From: Blasia pusilla | Lineage: Eukaryota; Marchantiophyta; Marchantiopsida; Blasiales | Direction: 5' to 3' | DNA length: 64,000 bases | Assembly: GCA_050084515.1 (NCBI GenBank) | Contig: CM114271.1 | Span: forward strand, 28,954,001 to 29,018,000 | Notes under the pieces: model-generated | The model's database searches: none | What the model was told of the DNA's origin: nothing | Seen by the model: the letters and a program-made list of their open reading frames with translations, nothing else | Part shown: positions 35,212-47,929 of the stretch, one piece after another | Layout: each line of letters opens with the position of its first letter | How positions within the stretch are numbered: the first letter of the stretch is position 1 | Position numbers and translations under genes: made by a program

Positions 35212-37795
35212 GTCTTGAGAGCAATATTCCCTAAAGAAATAGACTTGGAGTGAAGGATTCGTGAAGGATACATATGTTGTTGAGACCCCTTCCATGGCGG
35301 ATCCATTCCCCATACTCACATTCTACAAAAAATGAATATTGTTTTCCTACACATCCCTACTACAGAAAAAATCCTCTCATAAAGAGAATGAATCAACATG
35401 CTCTTGCTGCTTATCCTTTCCCTCTTCTCAAGCTCAATCCCTTGTGATCTATGCATCCAAATCCTCCTCAACCTTAACCTAGGATAGTGGGTTAATAGGC
35501 ATTTCACTAAAGGGAAAAGCAACTCTATTTTAAAATAGGGAACTTGCCCAAAGTGGTTAAATATAACTCCTAATGAGCCCAAAATATGGGATAACCGACA
35601 CACTCATGTTACCCAGTTTGTAGCCAACCATCCCCGACCTCCTAGAACTAAGGTATGACCTCTCCAAATACGTCGTGTGAATACTCATTATGGCGCTATA
35701 TAAGACGTCAAACCTTTTGAAAGTCACCAAATATAAAGATATGCATTATGGTATCTACTTGCTTTAATCATATAAATCAATCCACCTATATATATAGAAA
35801 AATCTCCTCATATATATTTTTTCTTTTAATCATCTATTAAAAAAAAAGAATTCTCTCCATATAAAATTTATGCTTCTATATTGCATCTACAACTCCACAT
35901 ATGCCTATCTCATATATTTTGGAATCCATTATAATGCACAAAAATGGAGACACAAATATCAATCCACTAGTTCATCGCTTCCCCCTTACGTTTTATCCTC
36001 CTCTCTATATAAATACTTTGAAAGGTTTTTTGTGTAATCATGAACGTCTCTCTACATCTAAAAATCAAATGTGTTTTATCATTTGCTTCCTAAAGATCTC
36101 AACCCTCTTCTAAGAAAGAAAATCTAAACCCCTTAGTCTCCTTGTATAAAAATTTTAAGATCTACAAAAGATGTTTTCCTAAAGATAAATTGTCAATTCA
36201 TTTCTTACGGGCCCATCATAACCAATTTCATTCATTCATTATTCCAACAACAATTGAGATCTATACAATCTCTTCTTCCACTTGCTTCTCAAGAAATTCT
36301 ACATCTTTTCCATCAATAAATTATATAAGGGATTGATCGACCAAATGAAGTACTCATCAGGGAACAGTCATTGAGCTTGTTTACATTCATGTGCGGGTAC
36401 ATAAGTGGGAAATTATCATACTCCTAATTTCATTATTCATCCATTTCTTCTTCCACAAAGTATATTATCATCGGCTTTACGAATATATTTTGACCTCCTT
36501 ATCCTTTTCTTTTAGGTAGGTCTAATTGTGTATGCGAAAAGCCTATTGGTGCAAATTGTATCCACATTTTTTGATGTGCCCGTGATAAAGAATAAACTAA
36601 GACCCATGATGTGATCTGAGACGCATTGGTATTAACGGCTTGTATTAGGGAATACAAGGCATGGGCAACTTGTTCAGCCTTTTATCACACAAGAAGCCTT
36701 AGGTCAACAAGTAGACAAGTTATGTCCCAAGGTAGTTTTCGTCTATTAGACGGTACCATGATTGCTGATCCAACACATTTTTAATTAATATCTCAAACTA
36801 CACATTAAAGAAATTGCAATATGTACAACAAAAATCAAAAAATAATTAAATTTTGCAATGGAACATGTGATCCCGACTTTCTCCTTTCACACAGTGGTTT
36901 TTAAGACATCTTTTACATTGTAGTTTTAAAACACATGTATCTTTTGATACGTTCGGGAAAACATGTGCTAACCATTACTTAGAAAATCATCAAATTGCCC
37001 CTCTTCTGCAATCCTTCTCTTTGTTATCATTGCTTGTTGACAATGTATCTTGATGATATTTCGACGTGCACAAGAATTTCCTTCTCATGTGACCAAGCTC
37101 TCGTCAAATATGGTGTAACTGACTTAATCCATACAGATTTTGTGTCCACCAAGCCTGTAGGATGTAAAAGTTCACTCCTGCAGTCTGCAGCCTCACTTTT
37201 CTGTTTCGGTGTGACATACCTACAACCAGTGTAGGTTTGGAGCTCATAAAGGTGGTTAGAGATTACCACCACCTACACTAGCTTTCGAGCTGGAAAATGT
37301 GAGTAAAGGAATGGATAGCTTATAAATGAGCTCATTTTAAACTCAGAGGCAACTTGTAAAGGAGAAGACGAACATCTGCTGATACAAAATGCAATTACCT
37401 CGAAAAAAGATGGATATGTCAAAAAGGACAATCTTTCCGAGCAAAGCTGACTGCTGCAACCTTCATTTACAAGACAGACCTGCACATGGACATTAACCCG
37501 CTATTGCTTCTCTGAATGCCCTGGTTCTTGTAGTGGAACATCCCGTCTCAGGAAGTCTATGTTTCACTACTAAGTTCATGCAGCTGCATGGGCCAGTGGA
37601 TACCCACGGTGGCAACAAGAATTGTGAGGCCACTCAGGCTCCATACCGGGACAGCTTCAAGTATAGGACAATGTAACCATAAAAAATGGCCACTAATTAG
37701 TGGTTACAGAAAGTCAGCAGCATGCTGTCCTGGATTGTACCGCGGAACAGAACCCTAGGTTTATAATCCACAAAATTGAAGTCCTTTGGTGCACC
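35212..37795. other. AT-rich intergenic DNA downstream of glucosidase II
   Basis: No gene recognised. From about 35750 to 37000 the DNA is very AT-rich, with runs of TATATA and poly-A/T. The last few hundred bases before 37796 should hold the 3' UTR of the minus-strand glucosidase II gene. Confidence 0.45.
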
Positions 37796-40700
37796 TCACA
37801 ACACTTTGATAGACCAGTCCTCGGCGATTTTGACATTGGGCAGTCTCACAACTAGAGTGTTAGACTGATGATATCCAATGCGAAGGAGTGGTGCACCAAC
37901 TTCAGCGGCAACATGGGATCCACTAGACTCTACAAGCACACGATGAGCAGATATATCTTTTGGCCTCAAACCTAAGAATATGATGCGTTCCACCGTGCAG
38001 GGAGAGGTGTACAGTTCCTTCCCAACTAATGAGGGAGCAAGATTGACCGAGGATAAGCGTCCATTGGAGAAAGTGAAGAGTCGATGTATGTAGGCACCTC
38101 CTTCGAACTCAAAGCTCTTGCCATCATCGACATACAGCTCACCTTGCGCTTCGTAAGAGCTATTCAGTGCCACCACCTTTTGTCACACAATAGAAGCCGT
38201 TTATGTCAGCAGTTGTCAAGGAAAGGGCTTCCAGGAAAAGTTCTCCAAGACATGATCCTTTATATTTTGAAATTCAAGGGATTCAATAATCTAGCCATGA
38301 GCACACCTCTTTGATTTCTCTGTAGCACTAGGGCTCCAAACGCATAGACATTGGATGCTCGCTAATTTCTTGAGTACAAACTAGACATCTACCTAAGATT
38401 TAATAGAGGTGCATATTAAAAAGTGTCTAGATAGGACATGGAAAAAGTTATACCAGAGTGTAAGGATCATTTTCCATCTGGGTGGAGCTTCGCCTGAATC
38501 TATCCTTGCGTGGGATGATACTGCCTCCTCTTTGGAATGAGGGTATTGACTCCGGAATAACAGACAGCTTCACGCTGTGACCTCCGGGATAAGCAGTCCC
38601 ACTCCTGACATCATACCAAGACTGGGAACCTGGGAAATAGACCTCCTCAGATGTAGAACCCTGTGTAGAAGCACAGCTTAGAAGCAAGGATTGAGACAGT
38701 AATTCCATATCTTTGAAGTAAAAGAAACTGAACATGTCACTCTTTCCCAACTGTTCACAAAGTTAAGTTCCCTCATTCATTAAAATCTGTGCTCTCGTTA
38801 TAAGGACTGTGCAATGGCAACTTGACCTTGAGAAAAAGAGCTAAATTATTGACTCTCACCAATGGGGACAAGAATCGGAAGTTTCCTTGTAGTGCATAGC
38901 AGATTGACATATGATCACCACAAATGAAGTGAGAGTGCAACGAAGTATCCAAGATGGCCATCAGGAAAAGCTCACAACTAGTACTTGGGTTGTCCAGAAG
39001 GATGTCATTGCCACACTCTGCATGCTGTGGACAGATTACACGAGATCCGGGCCCTTACCTCAGAGTAGACACCATGCACCAAAAGATCCCTTCCAACCAG
39101 GAACTGATCATCCATGCCAAAGGTAATTGTTTCCTTCGGGTACTCTAACCACAGAGGTCGCATAACTGGTAATCCATTTACATTGGCCTCCCTAAATAGA
39201 GTGTAGAAGTATGGTAGAAGAGCATATCTCGTGTGCACAGCCTCGCGAATCAAGGACGTATAAGGCTCTCTGTGAATGGAAAACATTATTATTGCATTGT
39301 GAGAAAATATGATCTTATCACATCAAAAGACCCATGGAAAGTATACTTTTTTCGGTCAGTTAGTTCCTTCCAGAACCGTTGAACATGTCTCCCTCATATC
39401 CTAAAGAGATCCACCTGAAAATAATAACACAAAGAAACAGAAAATGAAAGTGTCATCTTTCATACGCTCTGTAGACACAGAAAAAAAGAGAAAGAGTAAA
39501 CTCACCCAAAGAGCCATGGTTCCCTCCGCTTTGTGTCAAGATGGGCATGATTTCGGAGAAAAGGGTAGTACGCACCCAATTGATACCATCGAGTTAGAAG
39601 CTCAGGAGATGGATTCCCAAAAAATCCTCCAACATCGGCGCCTGCGAAGGACCAGGCAAAACAAATTCTCTAGTAATTTCTTGTAGCATCACGAGTCATC
39701 AATATGCACGGACACAGACTCTCCATAACAACTCAATCATTAAAAATGGTCCCAGACCAGTCCCAATGATCGCTTCAGTTAGCTGGAAGGGCTTGCTTAC
39801 CTGAGAAAGCAACTCCAACTAGCCCCAGGGTCAAAATCATAGGTACAGAGACCCGCAAATGATCCCAATCGGCGGTGTTATCTCCTGTCCAAACTGCACT
39901 AACTCTCTGAGTCCCAGCAAACATTGCCCTGGAGAGGACAAAAGGCCTCTCTTTGTAGCCTCCACGTTTCTTGAGACCCTCCACAGTGGCCATGTGAAAG
40001 TAAAAACCATATGCATTATGAACATCTCGATGTTCCACGCCTCCAATGTGTATGTTATCTCTCGGCATGGTTGCCTGCATTCAACATAAGAAGAAAGAGA
40101 ACCCCGGAGATATTACCTAGTACACAAACGCTCTTGGGTCAAAGCCAAAAGCATTATAGCAGAATTCAGAAACAAAGTGACAGTAAATCCATTGAGGGTG
40201 CAAGTAGAACGTCTAGTGCTTGGAAGTTAAGCTTCTACTGACGCTGAGAAGCTTACCTCTGGACCATTGAAGACGGAGGGCTCGTTCATATCATTCCAGA
40301 TGTGGAGAATAGGAGTGGATCCTGTATAGCTACTGTATGAGAATTTGTCAGCCCACCATGCGCGAACTTCCGGGTCAAGCATGTCGAGATAAGATGATGA
40401 GCCTGGCCAGCACCAGCCATCGTAATCCTGACCATGTTTATTTTTTATGTAATACCCTTTCGAAGTCGCCTCTTTATGAATATGATATCCGTTGTCCCTC
40501 TTGATATGAGGATCCACAATAGTCACAAAATGCCGTCCTTTGGCAGCAATCTTGTCTTGCATTTCTTTGGGGTTTGGAAACAAAGTATGATCCCAAGTGA
40601 AATACCTCTTGCCGTCAGTATGCTCGATATCGAGCCACATGACATCGTACGGAATGTCATGTTCATCAAACCCTGCATCCACAGCAGCCACATCTGCCTC

Positions 40701-41777
40701 GTCCTTGTAGTTCCAGCGGCACTGATGGTATGCTGTTGCAAAAAAGGGCGGCATTGCGCTTGTGCCCGTCAAACTAGTGTATTGGCGTATGACGTCCTTG
40801 GGACCAGGACCTATCATGATGAAAACGTCAAATGCGCCACTTTCGGTGATCCAATGCGTATCTATCTTCTTTGGAGAATCCTTGGCTTCCTCACTAAATT
40901 CCGATTTCAAAACGTCGACCGACATCTCAGCAGCGTTCAGCCAGAAAAATCCAGTGGTTCTCTCAACGCTGTGAGCTAGCATGAATGGAATCGAACCATA
41001 CAAGCCAAACGGAGACTCGTGCAGGTACTCGAAGATATCCGAGCTGAACAACCGGTAGGGCTCTGATATGTACTCGGAACCCTTTGTTGGTCGCAGAGAG
41101 AGGCTTGTGGCTCGCTCCGGGATCCCATAGACATGCTCCGCACCGTGGAAGGCGACGTCGAAGCTGATGGATTGCGGACCATTGGGACGACTATCTGTAT
41201 GACTGCGGAAAGTATCATCCCAGTCCTCATCTTCCTTCTTCTCCCGAAATTGCTCATAGTGGAAAAGACCCCGACTGTTCAGGGAAATGAGATTCTCTCT
41301 CCCATCCCTCACATACAACTGGAAAGGCTGATGCAACAACACAACCTCGTGCCCTCCCAGCACCACCATCGAGCCCCCATCCTTCTCGACCACGCGCTGA
41401 ATCCAGAGCTTCTTGTCCTCCAACTCTTTCAGCAGCACATCGGGCACCTCAAACCTCTTCTTCAGGCCCCCGTCCTCCTTCACTTTGATCCGCACAATCC
41501 CACCCCCATACGCAATTATTTGCAAAATCAGCGACCCCTCCTCTCCCTCGATTACCAACCTCGCGCGCACCTTCCCATTCGTCACATTGACCTCGCTCAC
41601 GGCCCAATTCGAGCTCCCAGACGCTCTCTTCCTCGCCTCCTTGCAGAACGACGTCTGATCGCATGTCTTGAACTCCTCCTTCTTCCATCCCTCCGCTCCC
41701 CGAAAACTCGCCGCTCCCAACACAAGCACTAGCACCCCGAGCCAAATCCAATTCCTCTTTCTCCGATCCATCTCCAT
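37796..41777 (-). CDS. PSL5: Glucosidase II alpha subunit (GH31), 6 exons
   Basis: ER-lumen alpha-glucosidase that removes the two inner glucoses from N-glycans in the calnexin cycle. Exons: 41777-40257, 40074-39801, 39641-39506, 39269-39059, 38660-38454, 38176-37796 (stop TGA). All junctions are GT-AG and in phase, giving 909 aa, close to the ~920 of plant homologues. Residues 10-30 form a signal peptide ([16 protein letters not shown]) followed by the GANAB-type start [18 protein letters not shown]. The GH31 nucleophile motif [14 protein letters not shown] straddles the first intron, and the acid/base motif WTGDNTADW is in exon 2. [13 protein letters not shown] and [11 protein letters not shown] are in exon 3. 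The C-terminal beta-sandwich fills exons 5-6 ([10 protein letters not shown]). No ER-retention tail is visible, as expected for the alpha subunit held by its beta partner. No break is seen. Confidence 0.95.
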
Positions 41778-42995
41778 CGACTCGATCGCTCAACTCGAGC
41801 CTTCCCCACTCGGGCCTCAATCCCCACTCTCTCGTAACCATTGCACCTTCGCCTCCCCGCGCTGAGCGTGAGTCGCCCAGCGGGCGTCGCACGTCTTGGG
41901 ACCGGCCTTCTCCCGTCGTCTACCCGTCCGTCCCGTCGACGGACCTCCGTTCGCGTGCTAACGGAAAGAATAGAGTGGCTTTTCCATGCCCAGGAAGCGG
42001 GACCCCTTTGTTGTGGACACGTCATTCTTGGATGTGTTTTTTTATATGTTTCTTTGTATTTATGGTCCTACATGTATTTTGGTTTTTTCATTTCGGTTGG
42101 GAAGGTTATTTTGTACATGGATGAAAATTTTGGGTCTTCTCTATTGTGGATTTTGTAATCTAATTCGTGTGATTAGGTTTGTGTCGTATCCTCATATACA
42201 AACGTATAAATGTCCTCCCTCGTATTCTATGGTTCCACAATTTACCTTTCCTCGTATTCTTGATATATATAATTAGTGGTTTGTATTTCCGTGGTATCCT
42301 CTATCCTCTCATGTGAGGCAACTTTTTCTTGTCCCTAAAACTTCTCTTCCCTCTCTCGGTCGTAAACTAATGTATTTGATATACAAACTGAAGTGGTGGT
42401 TTGTACGAACTACAAATGTGTCTCTCTCCAACCCTTACCAAAGGGGTTTTTTTAAGGTTGGATTTTGGGATTTCTTAGTTTATGTTCCGTTTTATTAGGT
42501 GGGGTTTGGGAGTTAAAATGTTTATTTCCTACATGTTTCCCCTATTAGTATGCTTCGTTGGGTAGGTTATTTTGGTTTGTGTGATTTTTGCCTAAGGTGG
42601 ATTCTGTGTAATAAGATATTAATGATATTCGTGTGACTTTAATAACAACCCTTAATATTTTACACATAAAGCCACCTTGGAGCCTCTACCAATTCCGTCC
42701 CAAAACTTTTGATCCGTCCAATTCTCTCATCGTGCATTCTTTCATGGTGGTGGTATGTATATCTCGTGTACAAACTAGTGGTGGCTTTTATATCGATATG
42801 TGAACTTCAAGATTTTTCCTTTAAGCATTTTCTCTCTCACCCCTCTCAAAGGGTCGCTTCATCTATCTATATAATTAAACTAGGATGGGATTAAAGAAAA
42901 CCTAAGCGTTCTTCTAATATTGACACGTGTTAGTTTAAGAGAGAGTTAAGATAGGAGGAGACAATTAAATGAGAAAGAGAAAAGAGGACCGAAAG
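41778..42995. other. Glucosidase II promoter side and AT-rich spacer
   Basis: The first ~200 bp (41778-41970) are GC- and CpG-rich and probably contain the 5' UTR and core promoter of the minus-strand gene; no TATA box is clear. Beyond 42000 the DNA is AT-rich. It contains a short inverted-repeat element at 42594-42678 and two related blocks with TACAAACTRGTGGTGG-like wording (about 42377 and 42768). Confidence 0.45.
42594..42678. repeat. Small terminal-inverted-repeat hairpin
   Basis: AAGGTGGATTCTGTGTAATA at 42594-42613 is mirrored by the reverse complement of TTAATATTTTACACATAAAG-CCACCTT ending at 42678. The arms are about 28 bp with a few mismatches; total length is 85 bp. It looks like a tiny MITE or foldback element. 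No clear target duplication. Confidence 0.5.
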
Positions 42996-43510
42996 TGTCA
43001 CTTCTTTTAGAATAGATCGGCGAGATCTAGTAGAGAGCCTTCGGAGATACTGGAGGGCAGCCTCAGGAGGTTGAGGATGACCTGTTGAGGCCACGGGTAA
43101 TCTGAAAGAGAGCAGATTTCCCCTTCGTTTCAGCTCATTTGGAGCCATATAGAGAAACTTACTATTTTGGGTAAGTTTCCATTTAGAGTATCATTGACTT
43201 TCAACTTTGGGAAGTGGCCCTTGACCCGTTACAACAGGTCAATAGCCAAAGAGATGACCTACGAGCATAGGTTACCGAGGAGAGAGCTTGGGAGAGGGAA
43301 GGGGGTATACCTCCAAGAGAGAGAGTTTGAGAGCTCATTATCTCTTTGTTGAACCTCTAGGCATGAGGCGGCGGAGCTATGGTCCTCCTTGCCTTGTGTG
43401 TATAACCCAAGCCTCTCAGGAGAGTGGGTTTGGTTTGACATGAGAAAGAGTGCACACCTTTGAGAGTTATGGTGTGAGATGGTGTAGAGAGAGATTGGAT
43501 CTTACTTTAC
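42996..43510 (+). repeat. 5' LTR of copy B
   Basis: It starts TGTCACTTCTTTTAG and matches the LTRs at 52505 and 56664 (shared CCCCTTCGTTTC, TCATTTGGAGCCATAT, GGCGGAGCTATGGTCC, GAGTGGGTTTGGTTTGACATGAGA). It ends at GGATCTTACTTTA; the R segment that closes the 3' LTR is absent here, so its 3' part is deleted. No primer site is recognised after it. Confidence 0.8.
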
Positions 43511-45193
43511 AAAGAGAGAATGAGAGAATGAGAGAGCTTCATGGGGGAGCTCGCTGGTCACTCGCTATTTTTGCAGGTTGGGGACCATGTTCCCCATTTA
43601 GCGGCTCATGGGAGTGCTCACCGGAGCAAGGGTTTCTTTGATTGTTCTTTGCATTTGCCAATTTTTCGTATGGAAGAGTGGCGCGCGGAAGCGCTACCCA
43701 ATTTTTTTATAGGGATTGAGTATGGGGGCGGGTTGCCCCATGCTGGTGCTCTTGGAAACACCATGTAGCTTGCTGATTTGTATTTTTATAGGTTTTACAT
43801 TTTGGTTGGGAGAAATCAACACGGAAGCGCTGCCAAATTTAATATAAGAGAAAGAGACATTGGGCTTTACAGCAGTCCCTGTTTGTTTTTACTGGAATGT
43901 CCGATTCTAAATATTCTTTGACGCTGTTGTAGATCGTGAAGCTTTGCACATTGTGCAATAAAAAATGTGTAATTTGGAGTTGGGAGCAAAAAGTTATGGT
44001 CAATCTTGCAAAACTCCCATCGCTAGGCGATTTTTAGGGTTAAATTGATCAAACCCTAAACCAGTCGTCGCTCTCATAATCACCGTCAACAGTCCACCAT
44101 CTTTGGTCAACCTTCACCATCAACGGTCAACCGTCACTGTCAATGGTCCACCGTCCTTTGTCCACCCTTTGGTCGCCATTGCCGCCATTACGGAGTGGAG
44201 GGTCTTCCACAACGTTCGTTGATTCTCTAACTTGCGTCGCCACCACGTACTTTGTTTTGGCCACCACCGTCATCGCAATTTCGTCATCAACCACTGATGG
44301 TAGATGACCTCCAGTTATGGTGTTTGAGTTTTGATTTCATGCTGCTATGTTGTGATCGGTAGCCGCTCGATGACAATCGAGTACCGTGCCGTGACGCCCG
44401 TAGTTGCAACGCGCCGCCGATTGCTGCGTCGTGCCGCTCGTGGCCGCGCCACACCGTCTAGATCGCGGAACCGCTCCTTCACTAAGGAGCACAGCGTGTG
44501 AATTTCTGATTGAGGAGGATATACCGCCGAGTGCCGCATCCCATTCCCGAGTGTCGTGCTGTTTGTAGCCGTTCCGTGCCGCTAGTGTCGCACCGGACCG
44601 CTCGACCCGCACCGCACATCGAGGAGGTTGAGCAACGTCAGTACGAGAGGAGTACAACTTGCTGATTGGAGGAGTTGTCTTCACGACTGAGTGGGGGTTG
44701 AGATTTGCAGTTGTTGAGGAGCGACATCGACATGTGTTCAGGTTACCCATTCTGGTCCTTTACCCTGCACGTGTGAGGGATTCTGGGATTTGGGTAATTT
44801 ATTTGGCGATATTGGGTTGTGTGGATGCTGAGAGCATCATTCATGTCTATGGTTTAGGGGACATAGACCTGTGTGGCATGTCTGGAGTTGAGGGTAGGTT
44901 GTCGATGAGATGATAGCGTGGTCAATTTGCCGCACCAGGCCGTGTGTTGCCGCACGTTACACGTCTAAGGGAGGGAGAGTGTAGATCGAGTGTCGCATGT
45001 TTGGGATGAGTGATTGAGGGGTTAATCATGAGGTTGAGAGTGATCCGGTGGAAGGGGCATGAGGGTCATCACGGGGTCCGTTTGGGACTTTGAGAGGTGA
45101 GGTGGTAAACCCGAGAGTAGCTCTAGAAGTTTTACGTAGAGTGGCACGAGGTTCCGAGGGTCTCCACGTGAGGGACCACCTCAGCCTCCTTCT
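43511..45193 (+). other. Untranslated leader of copy B
   Basis: About 1.7 kb without a convincing coding frame. It includes a run of CCACCGTCAACGGTC-like words (44080-44170) and a G+C-rich stretch with repeated GTGCCG/CCGCACC words (44350-44640). Parts recur before gag in copy C (57170-58060). The segment just upstream of 45194 can be read as an Arg/Gly/Ser-rich gag start, so the true gag start may be further left. Confidence 0.6.
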
Positions 45194-46560
45194 GTGTCAT
45201 CGTCATACAAGGGGGAGGGTGTAGAGGAGTTTGTGAGCACATTGCCACATATTGTGAGTGGTCCTACCAGTTGGGCGTACGAGATGGACGACCGAGGTAG
45301 AGGACCGCGTAGGTTTTCACGTGCAGTAGGCACGATTGAGTTGCACGATCTCATAGCAAAGTTTAGGAGTTGGTGCGACTCTCAATGGGCCATGAACTCT
45401 AGAGAGTTCAACCTATTTACAGCATGGAACGGTATGTTCCAGCATTTAGAGGGGGCGCCCATGAACGATTACCATGAGTTCTCCCACAGATATACCCACG
45501 AGATTGAGCCATGGCGACTCTACTATGACCCACACTATGTGTCATGGACGGAGCCGTTCCCAGATGAGGAGGAGGATTCAAGAGAGGCTACTTCCTCTTC
45601 CACTAGTATTGTTTTAGGAGGGTCACTCGCAATGGAGCAGTTGCACCATCTAGTCGAGTTCGTCCCAGGTTCAACCCCGTGGTTGAGTTCTTCGTTGAGT
45701 TGAGGGCCTAGCTAGCAAGGGGTACGGATGAAGAAGTTGCGGAGCATCCATGACTTCTAGAGGCGCCCGGGTGAGAGTTTATGTGAGGCTTATACGCGCT
45801 TGTGTCGGTTGATCAATGTCACTCAGGGGCTGACGGAGGCTCAGGCTATCCAATCATGGTGCGCGATGTTGGACCGGACCTTGCGAACATGGGTGCGGGA
45901 GGGGATGCTTCTTATGAACACCTCCCCTACGTTGAGAGATGTTTTTAGGACCGCTGAGAACCTTGAGCGCAACATGGCGGAGGAGAGCGTAGCCACCATG
46001 GGTTCTAGGCCAGAGCAGTCACGATTGGTTGCACCACTTGTACAGCAACGTGGACTCCAAGATAGGTCGACTGCGGCACCACGAGCTCAGGGAGGATATC
46101 GGGAGGCCGTGCCACAAAGACCTGCGCCTTCATATGCGGCTCAGCAGCAGCCGCCTTCTATTACTTGTTGGTCATGTGGTGGAGCCCATCATCAGCGCGA
46201 TTGCACTCGTCAAGGTCATGGACGTGTGCCTCAGCATGGAGGAGGAGATGGTGCTCCACAAGGAGGTTATCAGTATGACTATTGTCACAGGTATGGTCAT
46301 ACACGCGCCACGTGTTTCAGTTTACATCCTGAGTAATGTCCGGACCGATGGCTAAAGAGGGCACCAGAGCGAGTAGCCGGTCCGAGTGGGCCTAGAGATC
46401 CTGCACCAAGTGGTTCCGTTGGGGGACGAGGAGCTGGAGTTGCCCGACATGGTGGTGGAGCTGCCCGTGGAGGAAGTAGAGTACCACCACCTAGATGCAC
46501 TGAGGGAGACGTCGGACGGGAGGCTGGGATGGCTGCTCAGATACACCAGCTACAGGTGTA
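45194..46560 (+). pseudogene. gag of copy B, two zinc knuckles
   Basis: The capsid-like part includes GPTSWAYEMDDRGRGPRRF, LHDLIAKFRSWCDS, FNLFTAWNGMFQHLEG and a C-terminal REAYTRLRRLINVT-type block. The first zinc knuckle, CWSCGGAHHQRDC (CX2CX3HX4C), is at about 46167-46205. A second, YDYCHRYGHTRATC (first Cys changed to Tyr), is at about 46276-46317; in copy C all four ligands of the second knuckle are intact. Stops occur at 45701, 46334 and elsewhere. Gag would form the particle and bind element RNA. Confidence 0.85.
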
Positions 46561-46576
46561 GATTGCAGATTAGGCA

Positions 46577-47440
46577 TTGAGGTTACCCGATGCCGGATCC
46601 GTGGCATCAACATCATATGGAGCAGCCAGAGATATGGAGGATCCTGGTTGGATGTACGCGGTTGCCCAGATGGAGGCCGCCGTAGTTGTGACGCGTGGAG
46701 CAGCCGTTGAGTTGGATCCACAGCGAGGGGAAGCTAGAAAACATACTATGCTTCCTCAGTCTTTCACGTTGTCCGAAGTGATGAGGACCCCATCAATGGG
46801 TCCTCATCAAAGTTCCTTGAGAGTTGGTGATGTTGTTGGTGTGCAGGCACGGAGGGCGATGGCAGAAGTGAGTGCAACAACACCTATTGCTGATGCTCAG
46901 GAGGGGCATGTGTCGAGCACATTGTTGGGAGCAGCCACCGTTGTGTACCGCACTCCTTTATTTTCTGCTTTTGATGTTATGACGTTGGGGGGTACGCCCG
47001 CCGAGGCTTTTCGGCTGGCCGCTTAACTATGTGAGCGCGGAGCTGGAGTTCCTGCATCACGTTCAGAGGTGATTGCAGAAGACGTGATGGACTTGCCCTT
47101 GGAGCGGATGCTCGGGCCGTCCACGTCAGATTCATGGCAAGCAGCGGTTGCTAGGATGGCGGAGATGCCCGCTAGACCCGCGATAGAGCGTGCCATGGCT
47201 TCTCCTAGTGTTGTGTTGCTGGATAACCGAGGAGATGTTTTCCAGTTGGTGAGTCCCGGAGGTAGAGCTTTTAGTCCGCAGCACGTCTTGTTGGATTCAG
47301 GATCGCAACCCTTGATGTTGGGGAAAGCGTCATTCAGAGGATTGGGCTTGACGAGAGCCGATGTGGAGCGTTGTCCATTCCGGATACAGACATCCTTGGG
47401 TGGAGCGAGTACCACATAGTATATCACCCGACAGGAGGTC
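46577..47440 (+). pseudogene. Aspartic protease region of copy B
   Basis: After a linker containing DPGWMYAVAQMEAAVVVTRG, the protease core reads HVLLDSGSQPLMLGK (about 47284-47328). The D-S-G triad is that of retropepsins; SGSQPLML matches the usual hydrophobic flank. FRIQTSLGG follows, like a flap region. It is in frame with gag. A frame of about 110 codons (47069-47419) is open around the core. Confidence 0.8.
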
Positions 47441-47929
47441 GTGGTGAGGATTCGCCCGAGACATCCTACACATGAGTCCGTGGCGCAAGCCAAGGCGATA
47501 GTGACTAATGCAGAGTCCTACGACGTCTTGGTTGGTGGAGCAGTGTTATACCCGATGGGGTTTTCCCTGGATTACTGAGAGGAGTCAGGGTCATACAGAC
47601 CACGATGGCAGTCAGGTGATGGGCGCCTTAGCCCATTATCCGTTCGATTCACAAGTACAGTGATCGAGCGACGGTCAGGAGAGGTAGCGACCTTAGCAAC
47701 ATTTAGTAGTGCCATCACTTGGCCTAGTGATTTGATTGAGGGACATGTCCATGCAGAGGATACTCCCGTTCCTGACATTTCTATGGAGAGGAGTGTTATG
47801 GTAGCCGCATCATTCCGTGGAGGAGCTCGACTAAGGAGCTTCGAAGATTGGCAGATGAGCACGTGTAGACCACGTGGAGCGAGGCGTTTGCACCGGAGCG
47901 TGACGGGTCTGAGGAACCCAAGGTAGCAG

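Noticed and set aside
40434-40979. 181-codon plus-strand open frame
   Set aside because: Antisense shadow of the same glucosidase II exon.
41133-41732. 199-codon plus-strand open frame
   Set aside because: Antisense shadow of glucosidase II exon 1, which has strong family motifs and a signal peptide.
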